A DNA stretch of 64,000 bases, from NCBI GenBank assembly GCA_019054805.1, contig JAHQIY010000006.1, positions 1,488,001 to 1,552,000 on the forward strand. The letters are read 5' to 3'. The DNA comes from Brachionus manjavacas. Its lineage: Eukaryota > Rotifera > Eurotatoria > Ploima > Brachionidae. The notes beneath the pieces were generated by a model, which was not told where the DNA came from, did not search any database, and saw nothing but the letters and a program-made list of their open reading frames with translations. Both the position numbers and the translations under genes were made by a program. Of this stretch, positions 44,026-54,519 are shown in pieces (position 1 is the stretch's first letter; the number at the start of each line of letters is the position of its first letter).

Positions 44026-46434
44026 ATGAATTTTTTAAAAACGACAATTATTATTTTTATTCTAAAACTAGCTGACCATAGCTGTTTTTCGTTATTAAAC
44101 ATTTCCTTTTCTTCGTCAATTTCGTATCAAAAATGTCTTTCTATCAAAAGTCACTACTTTAAACAAATTGCCAAGCTTCCTTACATTTCAGAGCATAAAT
44201 ATCTAAATCAAGAGATAAAAATTGAAAATTTTTGGTCCTTTGATCAAATTAAATTTGAATGTTTCGACAGTTCAAACATGTCAAACCAAAATGGTGAATT
44301 TCCTTTCACAATTTTTTTTATTCCCAAACACGCTCTTATTTTGGATTCTAGATTAAAATTCAATTTCAATGAACCACCTAAACAAATGTATGAGAACATA
44401 GCCCAAACTCTTTTTATTCATTTTTATAATATAAAAGGATTTGATCATACTGATTACAGTTTTAGTAATTTATTAAACTATTATGATCAAATTACAGTAA
44501 ATATGTACTATTCTAATTTTAAAATTTACACAAATGGTTCTCAATTAGAAAATTGCTCCATTTTAGACCAAAATAATTATAACTATTTTGGAAATATTTC
44601 TTTACTTTTTTTTACTTTTACAACTAAATACAATTTGAATACTTGTCCACAAGTATTCAACAATGTCAAATTAAATAGATTAATTTTTCATGGAATTAGT
44701 GAATCTTTTCTCAAAAAAAACTAGCTTGGATTTAAACAAGTCAATCGAACAGTTTCAAATGAAATAAAAAGAATGGAGATAGATTGTTTTAGAGCTCAAA
44801 TAACGAAGTCTCAACTAAATCCTGAACTATTGAAAAATGTAAAATTAATTTTCATTAAGGGTTCTGTTAATTTTTTAAGTGATGATGTGTTCAAATATTT
44901 GACTAATTTAAGCCTTATTTCTTTGAAAATTGAAAATTTTAGACATTTTAGTTCCCAAGGTTTCAAATGGTTCTCAAACATTCCACCAAATGTTCACCTG
45001 CATTTATTCATTAACCATGACGAACAATTTTTCTTTTCAGACCAAGACATTTGTTTGTTCAAAAATTTTGTTGCCAGGCATGATAATATCATTTTTTTGA
45101 CAGATTCTGTTTCCAAATGTTCATGCACCTTGTTGTGGATTCACCAAAACATTAAACAAAATAAAACTTATCTTCAAAATATGATAGAGAAAAATAGCTA
45201 TTTGTATGAAGATATAGGATATTTTGTAAGCATTTGTTCAAATGAAACTAATGAATTTTTTACAAGATGCAATTTCCAATCTAAATTTAATCGGTGTGAA
45301 CAAAACAAATCTATAAATAAAATTTTAACAAAAGATGAAATTGTTTATTTATCGGAATATGTCAATTTTTTATATATTATTTTTAATTCAACATTTTCAA
45401 TTGTTGGACTTATTACGAACTTAATCAGTATTTTCATTTCTTTTTCTCTATTAAAATCGAAAAATTACAAAAAATCAATTTTTTTTAATCAAATGGTATT
45501 ACTTAATTCAACAGTAAATTTTTTAATATTTTTTATCAATCTCCTTCATTTAATGAACAAATGTGTTTATGTAAATGGCATTTTTTGTTCAAAAATAATC
45601 AGGAACTATTACGTTCAATTATTTGAGGTTATCTGTGGACAGTTTTTGATAAACATCCTTAAATTTGTGTCCAACATTTCTATCATTATTATTTCACTGA
45701 GCAGACTCGAAAATTTGATCAATAAAAATAAACTATTTGAAAAAATAGCCTTTAAAAAACTTGTTTTTATTCTATTTTTTTTTGGTGTAGTATTATCTTT
45801 TGATAAGCTAATATCAATTAGCATAAATCAAGATTTTTTTGTAAATAATGAAGAAGACTATCAAGAATTTCCCAATTCGAACACCTATCAAGTTTTATTT
45901 GATAGAAACACTGACATTAGGTTCAAATACTATGGAAATATGGCACTTATTTTTTACACATTTTTCATAGTTAATTTTATTATAAATGACATTGCTTTTA
46001 TATTAATTTCTATTGCCACTGATTTGGCATTGGTATATGTTCTGAGAAAAAATGTAAAGAAAAAACTTTCGATTTTGACAAAAATAAGTGTTTTACATAA
46101 ACGCCATTTAGAAGAACGCCAAGACAAAATTAACATTTTAATTGTAGCCAACATTTTAATAATTACTTTGGTTAAAATATTTCACTTTAGCCTGTCAATT
46201 TTCTATATGACAATAAAATTTCAACCCAGTAAAGATATAAATATTTGCACTTCAAACAGTCGAATATGTTCTAACTTTAAGCAATTCGCAGAAATGATCT
46301 ACAATTTGTCAAACATTTACATTCTGTATTTATTCTTATATTTAAACAAAAACTTCAAGGAAATGTTTTTATTTTCTTTAAACTCTTTTCTTTTTTATAA
46401 AATTCGAAAATTAATTCAAAAATTTTCAAATTGA
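44026..46434 (+). pseudogene. Orphan seven-transmembrane receptor with LRR-like ectodomain, copy A (in-frame stop)
   Basis: One long frame runs from a signal-peptide-like start (MNFLKTTIIIFILKLA) to 46434, broken only by a TAG at 44722-44724; the second half is open from there, with its first Met at 44773. The roughly 440-residue ectodomain has leucine-rich-repeat-like text (LSDDVFKYLTNLSLISLKIE) and a cysteine-bearing cap (KCSCTLLWI). Seven hydrophobic helices follow. TM1 holds GLITNLISI, the end of TM3 reads SLSRLENL in the DRY position, and TM7 leads to YLFLYLNKNFKEMF, as in rhodopsin-type peptide receptors. It pairs with the intact copy on the opposite strand at 50226-52499. Either the stop kills the gene or an alternative in-phase 60-bp intron (44665-44724, weak donor) removes it. 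Confidence 0.75.
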
Positions 46435-46511
46435 ATGATTGAAAAATTAAACAAATCAAATCAAGATACATCTTTAGACTTTCATTATGATTTTTTAAAT
46501 TAGTTATTTTC

Positions 46512-46638
46512 AAAAATGATTTAATCAAATTGTACCCTAATTTACCTTGATTTTTTGTTATATTAATAATAAAAATAAAATTTCAATTTTCAAATTTTCA
46601 GATTTTTTATGAGGGTACAATCTGATTAAATCATTGTT
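46512..46638. repeat. Foldback MITE-like repeat
   Basis: AAATGATTTAATCAAATTGT and ACCCT at 46512-46538 are mirrored at 46612-46638 (AGGGTACAATCTGATTAAAT). The arms are about 27 bp with two mismatches around an A/T-rich 73-bp loop. It lies just after the receptor A stop. Confidence 0.75.
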
Positions 46639-47959
46639 GAAAAAAATAAAGTAAATAAAGAACAAAAATTCTTCGTTTAAAATTTGCATGAAGACCACCT
46701 TATCCAATTTGGATATCTGATTCTTTTTAAAGAATTCAATCAGTAAAAAGAATAGATAATTCTGAGACTCAGAAAACAGCGGTCTGCTTTGTTAGTAATA
46801 TCACGGTAAACGACTGAAAACTGTTTTCAGAGCATTAAAATTTTTTTTTTCTACCTTTATTAACAGTCCCCAGCTGAAATTAGGTTTTTGACATTGAATT
46901 TTTATGCAATCAACACGAAAAAATTAGCCTTATGTAAATTGTAACTCTCAATTATCACTTCTCCTTAAAGTAGGTTTATTTAAACAAATAAATAAAAAAA
47001 TATATAATTTAGAATATTTTATTTTAAAAATATAACAAAAAAAATAAGATAAAAAAATTAAACCACTGATTCTAATTGTTAAAAACGTCAAGTTCAACGA
47101 AAATAGACTTTAATAAACATAAATATTTAGCGAAATATTTTGAGTTTTTAAAAGAAACTTGTAAAATAAAAGCTAAACCCTTTACATCATTGAACAAAGG
47201 TTTCTTAATGACAATTACCAGAGACTTTAGTGGAAGCGAAAAATTAAAGATTTTCAAAAGAATTAGAATTGAAAATGAAAATGACCTAAGGTAATTGAAA
47301 TGAGCATTTGGTGCAGCATCTAAAATTAAACAAAAAAAAAAGAAATGCTTTTTTTTATTCGATTCAAAAAATATACTAAGATTTATACTTTGACTTTTAA
47401 CGCAACCATATTTCTTAGAAAATTTAAATTGACTAGAAAAATTTAGTTAATATTTAGAAATTAAATATCGAGTCGAAATTACTATTTAAATTTTCAAACC
47501 AAGATTTAATCACTGGATATTTTTGTCTTTTTTGTTTTTAACCTTTATGTCGACCTCGTCTTTTTACAAGCCTTGCATTGTCTAAGTTTACTTGACTTTT
47601 ACTTGGCTGGTTTCATCCTATGATGATTGACCGTTTGGCTATTAAGGATCCATACTTTGACTAACAACAGTTGGAACCGAATTACAAAGAAATTGAGGCA
47701 ATTGAAATGGAATGGTTTGACTATAAAATTTTCCTGATGACTGTGTATTTTATACTCCAAGAATGCCATTTATTGAAGTAAAATCTGGAGGTGTTGGACT
47801 TTTTTCCTGATAAACTGAAACTGGACTATGACATAAAGTTACTGACTGATGATGATAATGATGAATTTGTTGATGATGCACTTAGCTAATGTGTTTCTTT
47901 AGTATTACTTTCAATTGTTTAAGCCAATGCTTCTCCATTGTTTTTATCAAAAATGAAAC
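46639..47959. other. Centre of the inverted duplication, poorly defined
   Basis: A/T-rich. A 72-codon plus-strand frame at 47076-47294 (SSSTKIDFNKHKYLAKYFEF, ending in a donor-like AAGGTAATT) could be an exon scrap but is unassigned. At 47640-47885 a short acidic frame ends DDDDNDEFVDDALS and may be the tail of an old transposase. Confidence 0.4.
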
Positions 47960-48360
47960 TTTCATCATCTGTGAAATTATCTTCATCGTCACATGGTCTG
48001 GCTTCATCCACAAAATCGTTAATTATTGAATTATTTTTGACCATATGGTGTAAGGTAGAATGAAGCTGAAATTGTGATGTAATGCCGCGTTTATCAAAAC
48101 TCTGTTTTAAAACATGGCTATCATACTTCTCTTTATTTTAGAAACCAAGTAATACATTTGAGAGAGCCAGGTGACTTTATGTTTCCACAACGAGTCAAAA
48201 AATGTTCGTCTTTCATAAACCAGTCATTCCACCTCTCGTGATTTTCGGATTTTTTTTCGAAAAATTAAGCAATGTCTACAGATTGCAACAGGCCATTCAG
48301 CCGTGGTGGGATAATAATCGATTAAATTTGACATTCGTCATGTAGCTCTTCATAGAAAAG
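47960..48360 (-). pseudogene. pogo/Tigger-type transposase C-terminal scrap
   Basis: On the minus strand, with several stops, one reads PPRLNGLLQSVDIA, then ENHERWNDWFM, HFLTRCGNIKSPGSLKCI and an acidic tail DEARPCDDEDNFTDDESF. The order (Pro-rich stretch, QPVDV-like block, TxSGNxxxAS-like block, acidic tail) matches the C-terminal part of DDE_1 transposases. The catalytic core is not present. Confidence 0.55.
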
Positions 48361-48499
48361 AACATCATTAGTGAAAGACAAAAAAGGTCATATCCTAACA
48401 ACTAAAAGAAAACAAAGACATATAGTTCTGAGAACTTTAGAGTAGTTCTAAATAGACCAGAACCTAAAGAGTCTTAAAAATCTCAACCAGCTAGCACTT

Positions 48500-48985
48500 A
48501 CCTCAATTTTGACATCGAAGTGCCAAGTCTGAAAGAAATAGAAGCTGAGATAAAGGCTCTGAAGAACAGAAAAGTCCCGGGTATTGACGGAGACACAGCA
48601 GAAATGTAGAAAGCTGACGGTAGGATCACAATAGGGATATTGCAAGACCTCTTCAGCAAGATATGGCGGCAGGAAATCATACCAGAGGACTGGTCTTAAG
48701 GCCTAATAATCAAGCTCCCTAAGACAGAAACAAAATGATTTGTGAAAATTGTCGAGGAAGCAAGGGGTTCTGCAGCATAATTGTGGAAAAATTAGTAACT
48801 CCTTGGATGTTATACTAAGAAAAGAACAAGCAGGATTTAAACGAGGTAGAGGATGCATAGACAAGATATTTACACTAAGAAATATAATATAACAAAGTCT
48901 GAAATTGTAAAGCTACTTGTATCTTAACTTCATAATAGAGAAATCATACAGAGAAATCTTTTGGGTCGAAACCCTAACCCTTTCT
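48500..48985 (+). pseudogene. RTE-clade LINE reverse transcriptase scrap
   Basis: Across several stops and frames, blocks typical of RTE reverse transcriptases appear: EIEAEIKALKNRKVPGIDGD, DLFSKIWRQEIIPEDW, LIIKLPKTE, ILRKEQAGFKRGRGCIDKIF and a decayed LYLNFIIEKSYREIFW. It stops at the junction with a mariner fragment. It is the third LINE lineage in the window. Confidence 0.8.
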
Positions 48986-48989
48986 TATA

Positions 48990-49115
48990 AAACGTAGTGA
49001 ATATTTTTCACCAGAAAGGAAACAAGGATCTGGTCAAACACCGAAAAAAAATGACTAAAGTACAACTCAACAAGCTAAAAAAGGCTTTGATCACAAAGAC
49101 AACATTGAACTGAAT
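48990..49115 (+). pseudogene. Fragment of the mariner-like transposase
   Basis: The sequence (KRSEYFSPERKQGSGQTPKK, then AKKGFDHKDNI) is a plus-strand copy of part of the transposase found on the minus strand at 43607-42560. No inverted repeats flank it. Confidence 0.8.
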
Positions 49116-49173
49116 GTTGTTCAATGAAGGATCTACATTAAATTGGAACAACATTAAATTTTGTTCCAGATCT

Positions 49174-49612
49174 TCAAATTAGAAAACACATTAAATACCA
49201 CCCAAAAAGAAATGGTCTTTAAATATTCAACCGAGCGAAATCAACAAAATCTCCATCCGAAAGAATTCTTATAAGTACCAACTATTCCGCTTCAAACATG
49301 GGTTTAAGGAATTCAATATGAGTTTTTATGCTACAAGACAATCATGTAAAATTGCCAATGAAGACGTGTATTACATTGGTTGTAAAACACTAACTTCTAC
49401 GAAGACGATTTTTAAATTTAACTAAGACACTACAAAAGGCACATCCCTACATTTAGTTGGAATAATTTTGATTTTTATGATGAGTGCATCTCAAAAATAT
49501 GGACAGTTGAAATGAACTTTAAAAATTGGATGCTGAGTAAGTGCTAAAATTATTTTTGTAAACATTTGGTATTTTTTGGTATTAGATTTAATTTTAGCAA
49601 AGTGCCCCCTTA
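49174..49612 (+). repeat. Dispersed repeat, copy 2
   Basis: Matches 41811-42235 in the same orientation, with a short insertion near 49455-49485. Here it follows a mariner transposase fragment, whereas copy 1 precedes a whole mariner element. Confidence 0.75.
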
Positions 49613-50225
49613 ATATGGAAAATATCTCAAAAATAATAATTAGCGCTTTATTAAATTGAAATAAAGGCGCAACACTTTATTTTAAATAGTAATAGTAAGA
49701 CTGTTGTTAAGTATTTTTCAATTCTTTTTTATATTAAATGTGAATCACCGCCCATTCTCGTATCCCGAACGGGATTTGATTTTTTGTCAAATACAGCCAT
49801 GTCAAATTTTATGTAATTTATATGTTTATTATATAAAATTTTTTTTTTTAATTAATAAGACGAAAATTTTATACAACATTCAAGTAAACTTTGAAGCTTC
49901 AAATAATTTTTGTTAATTTATTCAAATTTAAAATATTTAGACTTTCTTTCTGATCTTTTAAATTATTTATTACTTTGCAAACATTTAATTTTTGAATTTA
50001 TTTAATTAAATACTTTAAATCAGCAAAATGATAGTTAAAAAATTTTCTGTAAAAAAATGGTCGTCCATAAAGAAAAAAATAAAGTTAAAAAACAAATAAT
50101 TGAGAACAATGAAAACAGAAAAAAAAGACAAAAAATCTTAAACGAAACAAAGAAAAAAATAATCGAAATGAAAGATAAAACAAGGAAGAAGGGTCTGATG
50201 GATGGAATAAAAACATAAAATGGAT
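49613..50225. other. Spacer after receptor B
   Basis: A/T-rich, with a short perfect palindrome ATCCCGAACGGGAT near 49763 and a small lysine-rich open frame at 50057-50218. Confidence 0.4.
50057..50218 (+). CDS. Possible lysine-rich 53-residue protein
   Basis: The frame MVVHKEKNKVKKQIIENNEN continues very basic and ends KKGLMDGIKT. It is convergent with receptor B and only eight bases from its stop. Lys-rich frames arise easily in A-rich DNA, so support is weak. Confidence 0.2.
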   Translation: MVVHKEKNKVKKQIIENNENRKKRQKILNETKKKIIEMKDKTRKKGLMDGIKT

Positions 50226-52499
50226 TTAATTTAAATGAATTTTTTGTTCAAATTTATCATTTTTAGAAAGCTTTTTAATTGACCTAAAATAATTTCGGTA
50301 ATTTTTATCAACAAAAAAATAGAAATAATAATTGTTAAGCAGTGATACAGTAAACAAAAAATGGCAAATATCTTTAATAAGTCTAAAAATTCTTAAATCA
50401 TAGCCAAAACTTATTAGAAATAAATCAAATTTGGTCAAATCATTACCTGTTTTTCTCAAAATACCCATGAAAAAGTCTAATAAAATAAACAATATAGAAA
50501 ATAAATTTGGCAATTTAAAAATGCCATTTAACAGCGAGTTAATTAAAGTTATCTTTAGATATCTAACTTCAAAATTAGCATCATTTATCTTATTCAATTT
50601 TGTTCGTAAAATCTTTTTTGACTTGGCAATAATGTTTATTTTACTCACCAGTTGCCAATCTAGAATTAGCGAAAAAATGTAAAGCAGGAAAAAAGTGATT
50701 GCTTCACTGATGGAAATTAAAATTTTGAAAATCGAAGTAAACTTGGTATCCAAAAAATAGGCGTTTTTTAAATCATACTCAATCGGATACTCTTGTTCAG
50801 GTATTCCATAATTTATTTGACTATTAAACAAATATGAAAGACTTAGCAAAATTCCAATCAAAAGACTTACAAGCATGTATAGATTAATATTTTTTATAGT
50901 GAATATTAGTTTATTTTTGCTTATCTGACTAAATTTTAAGTAATTATACCCGAGGATGATAGTTTGAAGACAAAAAATGAGAACATTTTTCAAAAAATCA
51001 GTGAAAATTTTCCGATAAAATTGAACTAGAACATTTTTGTGCAGAGATGAGCAGAAAATTTTACTTCGAAAGGGGCAAAATGTGATTACATCAATTAAAT
51101 TAATAGAAAATAGAAAAGAGCAAATTAGCGAATAATAAATAATAAACTGAAATTCTTTTTTTCCAAACTTTTTTCTAACAAAAACAAAAATTGTGTAAGC
51201 ATTTAATAAAAGGCCTATTGAGCTAAAAATTGGAATTAAAATTACCGAAAATATCATGTCTACTAACAAAATAGCGTGAGTTTTATCAAAAAATTTTAAA
51301 TGAATTTTATGTTTTTCTTTTTGGCATTTTTGAATCATATTTTTGAAATCACAACCGGAAAAATTTTGCTTCATTTGAGAATATACTTCTACTGAGTTGT
51401 ACATGATGTATCTTATGGTGCAAGTGGCATTTTTGACAAAAAAAATGTCAATCGAAATCAGATTGATAAGTCTATTGAATGGAAATTTATAGTAGATACA
51501 AAAGTCTTGTTCGGGAAACATTTCTCTGCCCGAAAAAGTTGGGTCATAAAAAATTTGATCCGCAGAGTGCACAATTTGGAGTGAGAATAATTTATTTGAG
51601 TTGAGCTGAATCTGAGTTTTGTTAAGGGTGTCAATATCGATGTCGGCATTAACCGAATTGAGCCAGTTGAATCCATTTTGGAATAAATAGCGAAAAAAGT
51701 AAAAGTCCAGAGAAATTTTGGATAAATGTGCAAAATTAGAGAATAAATTCTCTTGAATAGAATTTATTTTACCAAAAATTAACAATTCTCTAATGCTTTT
51801 GAATAAAATTTTATCTAAAATTTTCTCATTTAGATCGATATGATAGCAATTAAAAATCAATTCCTTAATTTTTAAATTAATTAAATATTCTTTTTCACTG
51901 TAGAATCTTAAAGTGTTTATTTTATAAATTGAATTTGACAAATCATGAAACTGTAGACTGCCAACATTGACATTGACAAAAATAAGTTGACATATTTTTG
52001 TTTTGTATATTGTTCCCTTGCCGAAAATAATCGAATTGAAATCTGATGAGATATTGTTGATCAAAGAATTTTTGTCACATTGTGCCAGATCAGTACTATT
52101 TTGGTAAATATTGAAAATTAAATTGTAGAATTTTATTGTAAAATAGAAGAACATTTGTGAGGGTTTGATTGAGAATAATTTCAGATCAATTCCTTTTACA
52201 TTTGAATAAACAAAAACCAAATCATAGTCGAAAATTGTGGAAAAATGAGTGACTGATTTTTCAAGAATTGGTTTTGTCACAACACTTTTTGTGTTAAAAT
52301 AAACCAAGTGTTCAATAAATAAAGGTTTACTATAGGGATAAATACTTTGAAAACTTGGACAAAATATGCATTTTTTACCAAAAATTGCAACTAAAGTACA
52401 ATTTTTATTAAATGGTTTCATTAATATACATCCAGAGAACGACAAAATAAAAATAAAAATTAAATTTTTAAACATTTTTTTTACTATTTTAAAAGGCAT
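50226..52499 (-). CDS. Orphan seven-transmembrane receptor with LRR-like ectodomain, copy B
   Basis: A single uninterrupted 757-codon exon. The N terminus is hydrophobic, and a second Met nine codons in (MFKNLIFIFILSFSGC) gives the better signal peptide. The ectodomain to about residue 405 has LRR-like strings (LLIFGKINSIQENLFSNFAH, LSKISLDFYFFRYLFQNGFN) and a cysteine-bearing end (NATCTIRYIMYN). TM1 follows (IPIFSSIGLLLNAYTIFVFV, with the G-x-x-x-N spacing of class A receptors), then six more hydrophobic helices. The C-terminal tail is short and basic. It shares layout and aligned segments with copy A (FKWFSN versus FNWLNS; KLNRLIFHG versus KINTLRFYS). Ligand and G protein are unknown. Confidence 0.8.
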   Translation of the reverse strand: MPFKIVKKMFKNLIFIFILSFSGCILMKPFNKNCTLVAIFGKKCIFCPSFQSIYPYSKPLFIEHLVYFNTKSVVTKPILEKSVTHFSTIFDYDLVFVYSNVKGIDLKLFSIKPSQMFFYFTIKFYNLIFNIYQNSTDLAQCDKNSLINNISSDFNSIIFGKGTIYKTKICQLIFVNVNVGSLQFHDLSNSIYKINTLRFYSEKEYLINLKIKELIFNCYHIDLNEKILDKILFKSIRELLIFGKINSIQENLFSNFAHLSKISLDFYFFRYLFQNGFNWLNSVNADIDIDTLNKTQIQLNSNKLFSLQIVHSADQIFYDPTFSGREMFPEQDFCIYYKFPFNRLINLISIDIFFVKNATCTIRYIMYNSVEVYSQMKQNFSGCDFKNMIQKCQKEKHKIHLKFFDKTHAILLVDMIFSVILIPIFSSIGLLLNAYTIFVFVRKKFGKKEFQFIIYYSLICSFLFSINLIDVITFCPFRSKIFCSSLHKNVLVQFYRKIFTDFLKNVLIFCLQTIILGYNYLKFSQISKNKLIFTIKNINLYMLVSLLIGILLSLSYLFNSQINYGIPEQEYPIEYDLKNAYFLDTKFTSIFKILISISEAITFFLLYIFSLILDWQLVSKINIIAKSKKILRTKLNKINDANFEVRYLKITLINSLLNGIFKLPNLFSILFILLDFFMGILRKTGNDLTKFDLFLISFGYDLRIFRLIKDICHFLFTVSLLNNYYFYFFVDKNYRNYFRSIKKLSKNDKFEQKIHLN

Positions 52500-53999
52500 T
52501 CAAATTTTACTATTTCTTATCAGTAAAATTATAGTGTTGCACTTAAATTTGCTGAATCAAAGATTTAATATTGTAAAATATTATTTGATGTTATTTTTAT
52601 TGGGCTCCAAATTCATAGATAATATATCTTTTCATTGTAGAAATCTAATATAATAAGTGAAAATAGAAAATGCTAACAATCAAGAGATCAATTTTCAATG
52701 AGAAAATTTTTTTTATTATTCTTGTTAAGCTGTTGATATTTTGAATTTTCTTAATTTAATTCAACTTTGAATTTGAAACAATTTTTATGTTGATAAAATA
52801 TTAATTATAAATTTTTTTCATTTTAATATTATTTAATTAAATATAACATAATACGAAATCCGTAGTCGCACTAGTCCTTTTTCGATTACCATTGTATGTT
52901 CTAAGGAATCAATTTATTATAGACTTAAGAAGCTTTTTTTAAATGGTTGAAATTTTAAAAATAAATTTTTCATATAAATTATATTATTTAAAAATTACAG
53001 TTTTAAGAATTTTTTTCTGATAGTAAAATTAGTAAAAATTTTTTAAGTCAAATCAAATGACTTTTTTTTCGAAAAAAAGATTAGACCTAATGGCTTTAAA
53101 AAAGCTGGTCTACATCAAGCTTTTTTATTTCTCTATTTTTCGGATTTTGCTATTGAATTTAAATCCACATTGCTTCATATCAATTTTTGGCTTAAAGAAT
53201 TTTTAAATATTAAATATTAAACATTCATTTTTTAATCTAATAATAGTTGATTTCTATTTTATTCTTGAAAATGAAAAACGATATATTTTAAAAATTTTGT
53301 AAACAAAGATACCAACCAAGGGAAATTATAAAAATAGCAAATCTGAAAAAAGAAATAGACAAAAAAAAAATAAATGGAATTAAATTTTGACTTTATGACA
53401 TTAAGTTTTTTTGGTGATTGTCTTTTCATGAACAAGAAAAAAGAGAAAAAGATTAAAGGTACCTTTTACATTGAGTTAACTGACCTGATCAATTGTCTAG
53501 ATCTCTTTTTTTCTATCACTTATCTTTGCTGTACTAACAGGATTTGACTAAATTATAATTAATTTTACAATTAATTTTAATAACAATTAATTTAATAAAA
53601 AAATAAAGTCTTTGTCTTAAATTTTTAACCATGTACAAATATAAATATAAACTTAAAAGAGGTGAAATTTTTTATTTTTTCTATTGCAATCTTTTGCCTC
53701 TTTTTTATGATTTTCGTAAGGCAAGTTACATTTGTTTTTATTTTAATTTGATCTTTGGTGGTGGAATCATTTTTAAAAATTTTCTAAATTTTAAAAATTT
53801 AAAACTAAAATAAACTTTATTTATTAATGCAATTTTCAAATAAAAGAATATAAAAAAATTTCATTTTTATTTTTTTTAATAAAATTTCTTAATTATGCCA
53901 AAAATGGATAAAAATATTGGTTCTAATGATTTATAGATTAGAAAAAATTTTGAAAAAAATTATATGACATTTATTATCCAAGGAAACTCTTCAAAAATT
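52500..53999. other. Spacer between receptor B and CEP89-like copy B
   Basis: A/T-rich with no supported gene or repeat. The mirrored interval on the A side (41020-44025) is longer mainly because of the MULE scrap, dispersed repeat and mariner element there. Confidence 0.5.
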
Positions 54000-54004
54000 T
54001 TTAC

Positions 54005-54091
54005 CTGAATTCTTTTATTATTTGAAATTCTTTTAATTTCATTTAAAAATACTTCCTCATCATCATTTAAACTTCTACTAGACTGAGCCAT
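54005..54091 (-). CDS. Possible small first exon
   Basis: On the minus strand MAQSSRSLNDDEEVFLNEIK continues RISNNKRIQ and ends exactly at a GTAAAA donor. The opening is Ser/acid-rich and not low-complexity. An acceptor at 53930-53940 would add nine codons. Partner exons are not convincing and the family is unknown. Confidence 0.3.
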
Positions 54092-54226
54092 AGTATAAAA
54101 TGTTGAACTATTAAATATTTAAATATGTCTGACCTTTAGCTATTTCAAATTAACGTTTTTTATTTTTTTTCCATTATTTATCCTTTTTTTTTCTTATTTA
54201 ACTTTAATTTTAATTTTATTTAAAAA

Positions 54227-54397
54227 TTATTGATTTTCTTCTCCGGATCTTTGGTAACTTTTGGCAATTCAAACATTTCTAAAACCTCTTTATTTTTTGA
54301 TTCATTAACAAAATTTAAGAACAAGCTGTTCAAAAAATTTGATCGAATCCATAAAAACTGATTTAAAATTCTAACCGGTCTATGAAACTGATGAAAA
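54227..54397 (-). CDS. Unassigned exon-like frame downstream of CEP89-like copy B
   Basis: The frame follows a strong acceptor (TTTTTCATCAG) and reads FHRPVRILNQFLWIRSNFLN, later NESKNKEVLEMFELPK and KVTKDPEKKINNF before a stop. A donor at about 54534 inside the last exon of copy B would join it in phase 0, giving that protein a different, longer C terminus. Which end is used cannot be told from DNA. Confidence 0.4.
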
Positions 54398-54519
54398 ATT
54401 GAATTAAAAATAAAAAAAACAACGTAAATCTATCTTTATTTGAAAAATATAAAAAATATTACTCATTTTCTATTCTAATTAAATTTGACAGCATAACAAA
54501 TGAACTTAGCTTTGAAAAA

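Noticed and set aside
44722..44724. Programmed readthrough or recoding of the TAG in receptor A
   Set aside because: No supporting context was seen; a null mutation is simpler, and the 60-bp intron alternative has a weak donor and no counterpart in copy B.
47640..47885. Acidic frame ending DDDDNDEFVDDALS as a gene
   Set aside because: It is short, with stops upstream, and lies next to transposase scraps; likely a decayed transposon tail.
49763..49776. Perfect palindrome ATCCCGAACGGGAT
   Set aside because: It is short and isolated, with no partner site or gene context.
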